Source of the DNA: DATKKG01 sp964475215
GTDB taxonomy: Archaea > Thermoproteota > Nitrososphaeria > Conexivisphaerales > DTJL01
Length of the DNA stretch: 37,890 nt
NCBI GenBank assembly: GCA_964475215.1
Contig: CAYYVT010000159.1
Span: forward strand, 1-37,890
Reading direction: 5' to 3'
Part shown: in pieces, positions 6,841 to 15,076 of the stretch
How the letters are laid out: each line of letters starts with the position of its first letter
Position numbering within the stretch: the stretch's first letter is position 1
Notes under the pieces: model-generated
What the model was told of the DNA's origin: nothing
The model's input: the letters and a program-made list of their open reading frames with translations, nothing else
The model's database searches: none
Position numbers and translations under genes: made by a program

Positions 6841-8532
6841 CTAGTCTTCCATACCGCCCATGCCGCCCATGCCACCCATTCCACCCATGCCGCCTCCAGG
6901 GCCGCCGGGTCCGCCAGGTGGCGCCTTGGGCTTTGAGGCCGCGATCACGTCGTCGATCCTAAGGAGCATGCTGGCCGCCTCGGTGGCCGACTTTATCACC
7001 TGGACCTTGACGCTGAGCGGCTCGAAGACCTCCTTCTCATACATGTCGCCGACCTTGTTCTTCATCGCGTCCACTCCCGACCAAATCTTCTTCTCTCCAT
7101 GGGCTGCGGCGAGCTTGACCTGGGTGTCGAGGATGTCCATCCCGGCGTTCTCCGCCAGCGTCAGTGGGATTATCTCCAGTGCGTCGGCGAACTTCTGCAC
7201 GGCGAGCTGCTCTCGTCCGGGGAGTGAGCTAGCCCATTCGCGCAGCCTGAACGCCACTTCGGCCTCCGGCGCGCCTCCGCCCACCACGACGAAGGGCTTC
7301 TCCATCACGTCCTTGACGGTCATTATGGCGTCATGAAGGGATCTCTCTGCTTCGTCCACGATGCGCTGTCCGCCTCCCCTAACGAGTATGGTTACGGCCT
7401 TCGGGTTCTTGCAACCCTCTATGAAGACCCACTTGTCCTCTTCCACCTTCCGCTCTTCGACGAGGGCGGCCTTGCCCAGATCGGAGGCTGTGAGGTCCTC
7501 CAGCGTCGTCACGACCCTGCCGCTCGTCGCCCGGGCGAGCTTCTCCATGTCGCTCATCTTGACTCGCCTTACGGCCAGGATGCCGGCCTTGGCAAGGTAG
7601 TGCTGGGAGATATCGTCGATTCCCTTCTGGCACACGAGGACCGTCGCCCCCGCGGCCTTGACCTTGTCCACCATCGCCTTGAGCATCTCCGACTCCTCGT
7701 CTAGGAATGACTTCATCTGCGTCGGGTCCGTGATGTTTATCTTGGCATCGAACTCGGTCTTCTCGATCTCCAACGGGGAGTTGATGAGGGCTATCTTGGC
7801 GTTTTCAATCCTCTTCGGCATCCCTGCATGGACGACCTCCTTGTCGACGACGATCCCCTTGATCAGGGTCGTGTCCAAGATGGAGCCGCCGGGCTTCTTC
7901 TCGACTTTGACGTTGTCTATGTCGGCCGTGTAGGTTCCGTCCTCCCGCTTGTCGGCCACCAAGAGGAGTGCGTCCACCACCAGCTTCCCCAGATACTCTG
8001 AGTCCTTTGAGATCATCTTGGTGGCCATGGTGGTCTTGGCTATCTTCATGAGCCAGTCCTCGTCCCCGGCCTTGACCTTGATCGCGATCTCGTCCAGGAT
8101 CTTCATGGCCTGGTTGGAGGCCTTCCTGTACCCGTCGACGATGATGGTCGGATGGACTTCCTTATCCAGGAGAAGCTCCGCCTTCTCCAAAAGGGAACCG
8201 GCAAAGACGACGGTCGAAGTGGTGCCGTCTCCAACCTCGCCGTCGGTCGCCTTGCTGATCTCCACCATCATCTTGGCAGCTGGGTGCTGAACGTCGATCT
8301 CCTTCAGGATCGTGGCGCCGTCGTTCGTTATGGTGACGTCCCCCAGCGTGTCGACGAGCATCTTGTCCATGCCCCGTGGCCCAAGGCTGGACTTCACGAT
8401 TTCGGCTATCAGCGTGGCGGCCGCCAAGTTATTCCTCTGGGCGTCCCTGCCCTTGGACTCGTTGGAGCCCTCCTTCAGGATGAGGACGGGCTGCCCGCTT
8501 GCGGTAACGGTCGGGTAAGCTGTCGCAGACAC
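6841..8532 (-). CDS. Thermosome subunit (group II chaperonin)
   Basis: This is the archaeal CCT-like chaperonin, an ATP-driven double-ring folding chamber in the cytoplasm. The 563 residues include the ATP-site motifs NDGATILKEID and GDGTTSTVV in the equatorial domain, the apical domain in the middle (with a TATAD-like DISQHYLAKAGILAVRRV region), and GGGAPEAE in the C-terminal equatorial part. It ends in a GGM repeat tail of the kind that lies inside the ring. The length is normal. The start is a GTG at 8532 with AAAGGAG about 12 bases upstream. The promoter has a TATA box enclosed by a long inverted repeat (8546-8582), suggesting heat or stress control. Only one subunit gene is in the window. 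Confidence 0.97.
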   Translation of the reverse strand: MSATAYPTVTASGQPVLILKEGSNESKGRDAQRNNLAAATLIAEIVKSSLGPRGMDKMLVDTLGDVTITNDGATILKEIDVQHPAAKMMVEISKATDGEVGDGTTSTVVFAGSLLEKAELLLDKEVHPTIIVDGYRKASNQAMKILDEIAIKVKAGDEDWLMKIAKTTMATKMISKDSEYLGKLVVDALLLVADKREDGTYTADIDNVKVEKKPGGSILDTTLIKGIVVDKEVVHAGMPKRIENAKIALINSPLEIEKTEFDAKINITDPTQMKSFLDEESEMLKAMVDKVKAAGATVLVCQKGIDDISQHYLAKAGILAVRRVKMSDMEKLARATSGRVVTTLEDLTASDLGKAALVEERKVEEDKWVFIEGCKNPKAVTILVRGGGQRIVDEAERSLHDAIMTVKDVMEKPFVVVGGGAPEAEVAFRLREWASSLPGREQLAVQKFADALEIIPLTLAENAGMDILDTQVKLAAAHGEKKIWSGVDAMKNKVGDMYEKEVFEPLSVKVQVIKSATEAASMLLRIDDVIAASKPKAPPGGPGGPGGGMGGMGGMGGMGGMED

Positions 8533-8545
8533 TTTCCAATCAACA

Positions 8546-8582
8546 CTCCTTTCTTAGACGGTTATAATCTAAGAAAAAGGAG
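8546..8582 (-). promoter_or_regulatory. Thermosome promoter with inverted repeat around the TATA box
   Basis: TTTCTTAGA (8550-8558) and TCTAAGAAA (8568-8576) are perfect 9-base inverted arms. Allowing a 2-base difference, they extend to CTCC on one side and GGAG on the other. The 9-base spacer holds the TATA box (minus strand TTATAACC), centred 33 bases before the GTG start. A repressor on these arms would block TBP. The layout is comparable to the palindromic operators of archaeal heat-shock repressors, but the bases do not match one I know. Confidence 0.7.
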
Positions 8583-8595
8583 TTTAGGAAAGCGG

Positions 8596-8602
8596 TTTAT
8601 AT
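8596..8602 (-). promoter_or_regulatory. Possible second TATA box upstream of the thermosome gene
   Basis: The minus strand reads CATATAAACC, about 67 bases upstream of the GTG. It could drive a longer transcript that starts upstream of the inverted repeat. Confidence 0.4.
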
Positions 8603-8640
8603 GTTTTTCTCGGCAGCCGACCTTGCGGCGGCGGCCCCGC

Positions 8641-9975
8641 TCAGCCCGCGGCCTTTGTGACCTTCGCGTTTGGGAACCTCAGGGCGGGGATCAGGTGGGG
8701 GACGTCCACCTCCCACCACTGCACCCAGCGGCGGTCCTTGCCGATGGCGTCGAGCTCGCGGATCTGATGGGGGATTTCGCCACTTAGGCGGATGCCGGCG
8801 ACAGGATGCTTCAGCTCTCCATCCTCAACGAGCCAGGCGGCGTCCCTCGGGAGGGTGGAGTACTCACCCTTGGCGTAGCTCTGAAACCTCGTGTACCAGT
8901 TGTTCGTGACGTAGATGCCCTTCTTCGTCTCTCTTATCATCTCTTCCAGACTGTAGGTTCCGGGCTTCACCTCGATGTTCCAGAGGTGAGGCTCTATCAG
9001 GCCTGCGTTTCCGGTCAGCTCGGCCTTGTGCCTTGCCGCGGTGGCGCTGTTGTGAATGTAGGTCTTTAGGACGCCCTTATCGATCAGCGTGTTGCTCTTT
9101 GTGGGGACTCCTTCGTCGTCGAACGACCGACTGTTAATTCCGTTCCTAACCTGGCCATGGTCGATGAGGGTGAGCCCGTCGGTGGCCACTTCCTTGCCCA
9201 GTGAGCCTGCGAAGAAGGAGAGGCCGGCCTCAACGTTGAAGGCCGAGGTCGAGCTCCCGACGTGCTGAATGAGCTCTGCCGCCACAGTCGGGCCGAGGAT
9301 CACGGCGTAGTCACCGACCTCCACCTCCTTGGGATGCTGGCTGAGCTTGGCATTTTCACCCGAGGTCCTCCCGGCGGACTCGACGTCAAACTCCTTGAGG
9401 CTGGTCGAGACGACCACCCCCTGGCCACTGGCGTCCCTGTCGGTGAAAGACCTGACGTTCAGGAGGAAGCGGCTCCGGTCCTCGGTCGCGTTGACCCCGG
9501 TTGACGTCGAGATGGAGATGGTATATCGGTCCGTGGAAAGGGAGCCCGCGACTCGCCTAGCGCCGGCGGCCAGGGCTGCCTCAATGGTCCTAGAGGCGTG
9601 CTCGGCCAGGTCGAGGTCCGCAACCTTTGGGTCGAAGTCTCCGTTAAAGCTGTAACGGAAAGGGCCGGCCGGCAGGCGTGGGAAGTCTGACTCGCCCCCA
9701 GCCGCCATCATCGACTTGAAAAGTCGCTCCGTGAACCTATCGACGCTGGGCCTCTCCATGGTCGAGAGCTCGCCGATTATGCGCTTCTTCCCCTTGGTCA
9801 TGAACAGCACGAGCACTTTGGTGACCAGCCGGTTAGTGATGGTGAGGCTGTTGTTCCCGAAGCGCGCCTGTCCTTCGTCGCCGCTGTAGAGGAGGATGCT
9901 GTAGTCGTCCGCACCTAGCTCTTTGCATTTGGCTGCTGCCCAGCCGATGGGCTCCTCGATCGACAAGCCTTTCAC
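8641..9975 (-). CDS. TldE/PmbA-family metalloprotease subunit
   Basis: The 444-residue protein belongs to the TldD/PmbA family, whose two subunits form a heterodimeric zinc protease acting on unfolded or modified peptides in the cytoplasm. It lacks the HExxxH motif and so corresponds to the non-catalytic TldE (PmbA) partner. Family features include the N-terminal IEEPIGWAAAKCKELGADDY helix, the central GTVAAELIQHVGSSTSAF-type region (seen here as ILGPTVAAELIQHVG), and a C-terminal EIKPGTYSLEEMI-like segment (VKPGTYSLEEMIRETKKGI). The ATG overlaps the tldD stop by 4 bases, so the subunits are co-translated. A 108-base gap separates its stop from the thermosome start. Confidence 0.92.
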   Translation of the reverse strand: MKGLSIEEPIGWAAAKCKELGADDYSILLYSGDEGQARFGNNSLTITNRLVTKVLVLFMTKGKKRIIGELSTMERPSVDRFTERLFKSMMAAGGESDFPRLPAGPFRYSFNGDFDPKVADLDLAEHASRTIEAALAAGARRVAGSLSTDRYTISISTSTGVNATEDRSRFLLNVRSFTDRDASGQGVVVSTSLKEFDVESAGRTSGENAKLSQHPKEVEVGDYAVILGPTVAAELIQHVGSSTSAFNVEAGLSFFAGSLGKEVATDGLTLIDHGQVRNGINSRSFDDEGVPTKSNTLIDKGVLKTYIHNSATAARHKAELTGNAGLIEPHLWNIEVKPGTYSLEEMIRETKKGIYVTNNWYTRFQSYAKGEYSTLPRDAAWLVEDGELKHPVAGIRLSGEIPHQIRELDAIGKDRRWVQWWEVDVPHLIPALRFPNAKVTKAAG

Positions 9976-11399
9976 CTCGCCCCCACTTTTATGCCCTTAA
10001 GCACGAAGTTGGGCCCCCCGTGCCAGACTGGGGCTCCCTGGGATGGATCGCCCTTGCCGCATGTAGCAGCTCCGAACTCCATCTCCCTGCCCCTGGCGTA
10101 AACCCCTCCCCATAGCCTGGGCGTTGAGATTTCGATTATGGGGTTGCGGACCATCTCCTTGATCTCCCCGTGTTCGATCATGTAAGCTTCGTGGCCCACG
10201 TACCTCCCGTTGAGCCTCTTGTCGTCGATGTTCCATTCCATGAAGTTCTTGAGGTAGACTCCGTGGGAGATCTCTTTCAGCAGCTCTTCGAAGGTGTAGT
10301 CGCCGGGCTCCACATAGGTGTTGGCCATCCGAATGATGGGCTCTCGGTCAAAGCGGACGGTCCTGGCCGCGGCGTTGCTGTCCACTCCGAAGGTCTGGGC
10401 CGTCTCCCTGTTCTGCAGGAGCTCCGTGATGACCCCGCCCGCTATCAGCCTCCGCTTTCTGGCCTTAACGCCCTCGTCGTCGTAAAGGTAGTGGCCAAAG
10501 GCGTGGGGGATGGTGGGATCGTCGCTGACGTTCGCCTCGGCGCTGCCCACTCGAAGGCCTACGTCATCTGAAGAAAGATAGGACTCCCCAGCCTGGGCGG
10601 CCTCCCTTCCAAGGATCCTGTCGGCCTCTCCCGGGTGGCCGACGGACTCGTGGGCCATTATTCCGGCGACTTCGTGGCCCACTAGCACGCCCATCTCCCC
10701 GGGTACGAACTTCGCAGCATCTTTCAGTATCTTCAGGACGAGGGAGGACTCCTCGGCGATCTTCTCGGCGACCTTCATCCTTGCCAGCGCCTCCCAACCC
10801 CCGGCCTCGCCAAACTGCACGAACCTTTGGACGACCCTTCCCTCGCTGGCGCCCGTCAGGACGCCGTATGAAGTGATCCTGGGGACCCGGCTGTCCAGCT
10901 TCGAGCCGTCGGAGTTGACGAAGTACTTCTCCTCCACCTCGCCTCCAAGGAAGAGGATCCTGTTGACGAGCTTGAGATCCGTGCCAGCGCTCGCGGCGAT
11001 GCCGTCCAGCTCCTTAAGATAGGAGAGTATTCCCTCAAGGGTCAGGTCGTCGAGGCTCTCCTTCTCCTCCGCCCGCCACTTTGCGAGATGAACATCTTCG
11101 CGGCTCATCTTTATCTTCTCCTTGAAATAGGGGGCGGCGGCCTTGGCCTCCTTGGCAAGCCTCGTGGCCAGCTCGGAGACCTTGGCCCTGTCGAGGAGGT
11201 TCGTCGAACCGAAGGCAAGGGAGCCCCTATACATTACGCGGACTCCGATCCCCGATGTTTCTCCGTACCCGGGGGCTTCGACCTCCCCGTTCTTGAGGGC
11301 CGCCACCTGCTCCACGGTCCTCTGAAGCCGTGCCTCCGCATACTCGGCACCTGCCTTTAGCGCCGACTCGACGGCGCGCTCCGCAAGATCCCTGTCCAT
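9972..11399 (-). CDS. tldD: TldD-family zinc metalloprotease, catalytic subunit
   Basis: The 475-residue catalytic partner of the downstream TldE protein. The zinc motif HESVGH has His250, Glu251 and His255, preceded by GHEVAGIMA, a hallmark of TldD. The N-terminal domain (AVESALKAGAEYAEARL) and the C-terminal Gly-rich segment resemble E. coli TldD, which with TldE matures microcin B17 and degrades antitoxins; in archaea the native substrates are not known. Length is normal. A TATA-like stretch (minus strand GATAAAATAC near 11430-11440) lies about 36 bases before the ATG. No peptide-natural-product precursor is seen next to the pair. Confidence 0.93.
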   Translation of the reverse strand: MDRDLAERAVESALKAGAEYAEARLQRTVEQVAALKNGEVEAPGYGETSGIGVRVMYRGSLAFGSTNLLDRAKVSELATRLAKEAKAAAPYFKEKIKMSREDVHLAKWRAEEKESLDDLTLEGILSYLKELDGIAASAGTDLKLVNRILFLGGEVEEKYFVNSDGSKLDSRVPRITSYGVLTGASEGRVVQRFVQFGEAGGWEALARMKVAEKIAEESSLVLKILKDAAKFVPGEMGVLVGHEVAGIMAHESVGHPGEADRILGREAAQAGESYLSSDDVGLRVGSAEANVSDDPTIPHAFGHYLYDDEGVKARKRRLIAGGVITELLQNRETAQTFGVDSNAAARTVRFDREPIIRMANTYVEPGDYTFEELLKEISHGVYLKNFMEWNIDDKRLNGRYVGHEAYMIEHGEIKEMVRNPIIEISTPRLWGGVYARGREMEFGAATCGKGDPSQGAPVWHGGPNFVLKGIKVGAR

Positions 11400-11471
11400 C
11401 CCTTACACCGCGAGGTGGGCGAATTCGCTGGTATTTTATCGATTCTTCCCTTATGCTAGGAGCCCTTCGAC

Positions 11472-13640
11472 CTAGGTGCCCTTCTTCAGGAGAACACGTG
11501 CGTCCACAACGGCTCCTCCAGAGGCGAACAGGAAGAAGGGGTTCATCTCCATCTCCGAGACGGAGGGATTCTCGAGCATTATGGTCGAAAGCTTGACCAT
11601 CACGGCCCTGAGGCAGCTCAAGTCATAGGGCGGCTGCCCTCTGTAGCCCTTGAGTATCTTCGATATGCGAAGCTCATTCATCATCTCCTCCGCCTCAGCC
11701 TCCCCGATGGGCGCGACCCGCAAGGTGTAATCACGCATCAGCTCCGTGTAGGTCCCTCCCGCTCCCAGGGTTACGACGGGCCCAAAGAACCTGTCCCTAT
11801 AACTTCCTATGAGCAGCTCGAACCCCGGTCCCGCCATCTTCTGAACGAGGACCCCGGCGAACGACTCCGTCAGCCCCACTTCACCAGCCCTTCGCCTTAG
11901 GGCCTGAAAATGGGCCCGGACTCGTATGCTATCCCTCACGCCGAGCACAACGCCTCCGACGTCCGTCTTATGGCTTAACTTATCCGAGATGATCTTCATC
12001 GCCACAGGATAACCCATGGAGTCAGCGGCCTTGACTGCGGCGTCCTCGTCGTTCACTGTAGCAGATGGAAGAAGCGGAATGGAATATTCGGAGAGGAGCC
12101 GGCTCGCATTTGGCTCGAGGAGGACGCCATCTCCCTTTGTCATGAAGGCCTCAAGCCAGCCCACCCTATCAACAGGTGATTGGGTGTCGCTCCAGAGTCC
12201 GCTGTCCGCCTTGTAGTGCCCATAGCTGGAGAGATAATGAAGGGCCTTGGCGGCTCTATCGGGAGTCGGATAGCAGGGTATCCCGTGAGATTCGTACTTT
12301 GATCTCATGATCCTAGCCCATTCGGCCTCCCCGACGTCGCAGGCCACCACCGGTCGCCCCCCTTCCCTACCGATAGCGGCGACGGCGTCAACGACATCGT
12401 CGTACACGGCGGGTGCATGATGAAAGGTCAGGAAGAGCCACGCATCGAAGGGATCGCCCTTCAGGAGGGCCTCTCCTCCAAGCCTGAACGAAGCGCTGTT
12501 GGCCGACCCTGTGAGATCGAGGGGGTTGTTGGGGGAGACCACGGCTGGAAGGCTTCCAGATTCACCCATCGAGCGGAGGGCCTCCATGGCACCTGCGCCT
12601 AGCGGGGGGACCTCCAAGCCAAGTTCTTCGCACGCATCTGCAGCTATCACCCCGGCCCCCCCTCCATTGGTCACTATCATCACCTTCCTTCCTGATGGAG
12701 GGAGCTGCATCGACATGGCCTTGCCGGCGTCGAAGAGGTCCTCTATGGTGGAGACCTCCACGATTCCGCCCTGGTGAAACGCGGTGCTGTACACCTCGAC
12801 CTGGCCCACCATGGAGGCAGTGTGGGTGAAGGCGGCCCTGATCCCTGACTCCGTCTTTCCGGCCTTCAGGGCCACGATGGGCTTCTTCTTGGACGCCTCT
12901 GAGCATGCCTCGATGAACCTCCTGCCGTTCCTGACCCCTTCGATGTACAGGAGGACGGCCCTGGTCTTCGCATCGTCCGCGTAGTAGGACACGACCTCGT
13001 CGACGGTCACGTCGGCCTGGTTCCCAAGCCCCACGAAGGCCCTGAGGCCAGCGCCGCTGCCCACGATGTAGTCGATGAGCGCGGCACCCACGCCCCCGCT
13101 CTGGCTTATCAGGACCATTTCGCCGGGTCGGGGTTTCGGCATCGAAATAGCTTCGTGCCGGTTCGTGGTGATCTTCCATTCGGGGAGGAAGAGGGTGTCA
13201 ACCCCGGTGTAGGGGTCCAATATGCCCAGGGTGTTGGGGCCCAGCAATCGGATGCCAGCTTGGGAGGCCATCCTCGTGATTATCTTCTCAAGGCCCGCCT
13301 CCCCCACCTCGCCAAACCCACCCGATATGATGATGGCTGCTGGGACTCCCTTCCTGGCGAGGTCCAGCATCACGTTGGGGGTGGCCCGGGCGGGAACCAC
13401 CACCACGGCAAGGTCCACATCGCCCCTGATTGAGGCTGCGTCGGGGTGGCACTCGACGCCGGCGACCTCGGCGTAATGAGGGTTGACGGGATAGAGGTCG
13501 CCCTTGTAGGAGCCCATCTTCTTGGAGACTGCAAGGGAGTTGAAGACTTCGTAGCCCAGCTTCGTTGGATCGGAGGAAGCACCCACGACGGCTATGCTGT
13601 GGGGGTTGAAGAGATGGGATAGGTCGGAATGCGCGGACAG
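11472..13640 (-). CDS. ADP-forming acetate/acyl-CoA ligase, fused alpha-beta subunits
   Basis: This enzyme makes ATP from ADP and phosphate while converting an acyl-CoA to the acid, a usual archaeal energy step after 2-oxoacid or aldehyde oxidation. The order is CoA-binding Rossmann domain, ligase domain with the phospho-histidine in FTHTASMVG (His255 counted from the GTG at 13586), then an ATP-grasp beta part (GYPVAMKIISDKLSHKTDVGG, ending ELRISKILKGYRG and EMNPFFL). The first ordinary start is GTG 13586, but the family pattern LFNPHSIAVVGAS runs upstream of it in the same frame to about 13622 with no ATG, GTG or TTG. I place the start at CTG 13640, behind GGAGGAG; a sequence error or rare start is possible. 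Confidence 0.9.
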   Translation of the reverse strand: MSAHSDLSHLFNPHSIAVVGASSDPTKLGYEVFNSLAVSKKMGSYKGDLYPVNPHYAEVAGVECHPDAASIRGDVDLAVVVVPARATPNVMLDLARKGVPAAIIISGGFGEVGEAGLEKIITRMASQAGIRLLGPNTLGILDPYTGVDTLFLPEWKITTNRHEAISMPKPRPGEMVLISQSGGVGAALIDYIVGSGAGLRAFVGLGNQADVTVDEVVSYYADDAKTRAVLLYIEGVRNGRRFIEACSEASKKKPIVALKAGKTESGIRAAFTHTASMVGQVEVYSTAFHQGGIVEVSTIEDLFDAGKAMSMQLPPSGRKVMIVTNGGGAGVIAADACEELGLEVPPLGAGAMEALRSMGESGSLPAVVSPNNPLDLTGSANSASFRLGGEALLKGDPFDAWLFLTFHHAPAVYDDVVDAVAAIGREGGRPVVACDVGEAEWARIMRSKYESHGIPCYPTPDRAAKALHYLSSYGHYKADSGLWSDTQSPVDRVGWLEAFMTKGDGVLLEPNASRLLSEYSIPLLPSATVNDEDAAVKAADSMGYPVAMKIISDKLSHKTDVGGVVLGVRDSIRVRAHFQALRRRAGEVGLTESFAGVLVQKMAGPGFELLIGSYRDRFFGPVVTLGAGGTYTELMRDYTLRVAPIGEAEAEEMMNELRISKILKGYRGQPPYDLSCLRAVMVKLSTIMLENPSVSEMEMNPFFLFASGGAVVDARVLLKKGT

Positions 13641-13651
13641 GCGGTCGTCAA

Positions 13652-13658
13652 CTCCTCC
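13652..13658 (-). promoter_or_regulatory. Shine-Dalgarno-like site of the acyl-CoA ligase gene
   Basis: The minus strand reads GGAGGAG, 11 bases before the in-frame CTG at 13640. It supports translation starting well upstream of the first canonical start (GTG 13586). Confidence 0.45.
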
Positions 13659-13679
13659 GCGGATGTTTGGGCCGTGGCG

Positions 13680-13687
13680 ATTTAAAC
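13680..13687 (-). promoter_or_regulatory. TATA box of the acyl-CoA ligase gene
   Basis: The minus strand reads GTTTAAAT. Transcription should begin near 13657, just at the GGAGGAG motif and upstream of the proposed CTG start. Confidence 0.55.
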
Positions 13688-13704
13688 TTGAGTTCCACGT
13701 AGAC

Positions 13705-14013
13705 TCAGGAGCTGGCGACGGTAAGGGTCGAGACCAAGTCGAAGCACAGGGCGTCGGGGAGGCTGAGCTCTTTGATCAGGCTCCTTTTCATGAAATCCTC
13801 CAAGATGTTCGCAGAGTCTCCGAATACCTCCCGAAGGATCGAGTGGAATCCGGCGGGATCGTTTACGATGGAGGATATGGTGAGGGAACCATGCTTCATC
13901 AGGTAGCCCCGGAAGGCGCTGGAGGCGGAACCTCCGAGAAGCGCGTAGAGGCACCCGTCGATTACTAGAGCGATTGAATCGTTTGGGGACGCGTTATCGG
14001 TCGAAGGGGCCAC
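13705..14013 (-). CDS. Small helical archaeal protein (DUF3227-like)
   Basis: The 102-residue protein is predicted all-helical after a short N-terminus. Its IVNDPAGFHSILREVFGDSANILEDFM segment (split as NDPAGFHSILREVF and GDSANILEDFM) matches the look of a short archaeal family annotated as DUF3227, of unknown function; this assignment is from memory of the pattern. It aligns without gaps over about 65 residues with the 91-residue protein at 16025-16300. The GTG at 14013 is about 32 bases after a TATA box (CCATATATGG, 14040-14049). It ends 65 bases upstream of the acyl-CoA ligase start, in the same direction, so the two could be co-transcribed, though the ligase has its own TATA box. Confidence 0.65.
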   Translation of the reverse strand: MAPSTDNASPNDSIALVIDGCLYALLGGSASSAFRGYLMKHGSLTISSIVNDPAGFHSILREVFGDSANILEDFMKRSLIKELSLPDALCFDLVSTLTVASS

Positions 14014-14074
14014 CGCACTTTCACCTAATGAGATGGTTGGCCATATATGGGGGCTTCGGGGTCGTTATAGGGTT

Positions 14075-14986
14075 TCAGCGTGGTTCGGTTATCGTTCGCT
14101 TGAAGGTCGGAAAGGCGAAGGCTGCGAACTCCTCCATATCCGCCAGATATGCCTCGCGCTCCTTGTCCCCGAAGTACGCGACGAGGTACTCGAGGCCGGC
14201 CGTCTCATACTCCCTGATGGACCTTACTGCTCCATCCTCCCTGCCACCCAAGAGCACGCGCCTCTCTCCTGCTGGGTTCGTAGTGAGCTTGGTCTCCTTG
14301 AGCCCGAGGTCGATGGCCATCCTCGCGGTCGCCTGCACCTCCCTCCTGAGGGCGAGCCTACGGAGCTCCCTGACCCCTCCCTGAAACTCGTCAAAGGGTA
14401 TGGAAGTGGCGTGCCACGCGTTGCCATACGCCGCCGCCCTCCGGACAGCGGAGAGGCTGTTCCCACCGATCCATATTGGAAGGGAGCCTCCCTGCGCGGG
14501 CTTCGGCTCGAAGGCGACATCCCTGATCTTGTAGTGGCGGCCTATGTGGTCGACGACGGGCTGGGCCCAGAGCTCTCTGAGGAGGTCGATCTCTTCATTG
14601 GCCCGAGAGCCCCTGTCATGGAAGTTGCTCCCCAGGGCAGTGAACTCCTCCTCAGACCAGCCCACGGCTAGGCCAACGATGAGACGACCTCCCGACAGCT
14701 GGTCGATGGTGGCCAGCTGTTTGGCCAGCAGGACCGGGTCACGAAGTGGAAGAACGATTATGGAGCTTCCGATGGAGATGCGCCGGGTGGTTGCGGCGGC
14801 GTAGGCGAGCACCGAAACGCTTTCGAGGATGTTCCTGTAGGGCGACGAAGCCCCGGCGGGGGTGACCAGGTGATCTGTCGTCCACACGCTGTCATATCCC
14901 AGGGTCTCAGCCGATTCACACACGGACCTAATGGAGGTGGGTGACAGCTTCTCTCCAAAGTTGGGGATGCAGACGCCAAACTTCAT
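14075..14986 (-). CDS. LLM-class (luciferase-like) F420-dependent oxidoreductase
   Basis: A (beta/alpha)8-barrel enzyme that most likely uses coenzyme F420 to reduce or oxidise an unknown substrate in the cytoplasm. Over 303 residues it shows the opening MKFGVCIPNFGEK, YDSVWTTDHLVTP, the ISIGSSIIVLPLRDPVLLAKQ strand region, the SGGRLIVGLAVGW motif, and WIGGNSLSAVRRAAAYGNAW, all standard for the F420 group (compare mer and F420-dependent glucose-6-phosphate dehydrogenase). The frame opens at GTG 15010, but a TATA box (TTAAATAG) overlaps that codon and is centred 28 bases before the ATG at 14986, which is therefore the start. It is divergent from the aldo/keto reductase gene; both could act on carbonyl substrates. 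Confidence 0.9.
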   Translation of the reverse strand: MKFGVCIPNFGEKLSPTSIRSVCESAETLGYDSVWTTDHLVTPAGASSPYRNILESVSVLAYAAATTRRISIGSSIIVLPLRDPVLLAKQLATIDQLSGGRLIVGLAVGWSEEEFTALGSNFHDRGSRANEEIDLLRELWAQPVVDHIGRHYKIRDVAFEPKPAQGGSLPIWIGGNSLSAVRRAAAYGNAWHATSIPFDEFQGGVRELRRLALRREVQATARMAIDLGLKETKLTTNPAGERRVLLGGREDGAVRSIREYETAGLEYLVAYFGDKEREAYLADMEEFAAFAFPTFKRTITEPR

Positions 14987-15010
14987 TTCACAGCGCGTCT
15001 TGGCTCCCAC

Positions 15011-15018
15011 TATTTAAG
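15011..15018 (-). promoter_or_regulatory. TATA box that decides the start of the LLM oxidoreductase
   Basis: The minus strand reads CTTAAATA, centred 28 bases before the ATG at 14986 and next to the alternative GTG at 15010. It rules out the longer reading. Confidence 0.6.
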
Positions 15019-15076
15019 AAATGAGGAAGAAAGGGGGGGAAGGGAACCTCTATGTAGAAGGGAAGGAGGACTTTCC

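Noticed and set aside
6860..8787. Long plus-strand frames opposite the thermosome gene
   Set aside because: The thermosome is unambiguous on the other strand. The plus-strand products (for example Pro-Met repeats opposite the GGM tail) mirror its codons.
11472..13179. Long antisense frames over the acyl-CoA ligase gene, including 205 residues at 12562-13179
   Set aside because: They are same-strand or opposite-strand shadows rich in Arg/Gly/Pro with no domain, whereas the ligase is complete in its own frame.
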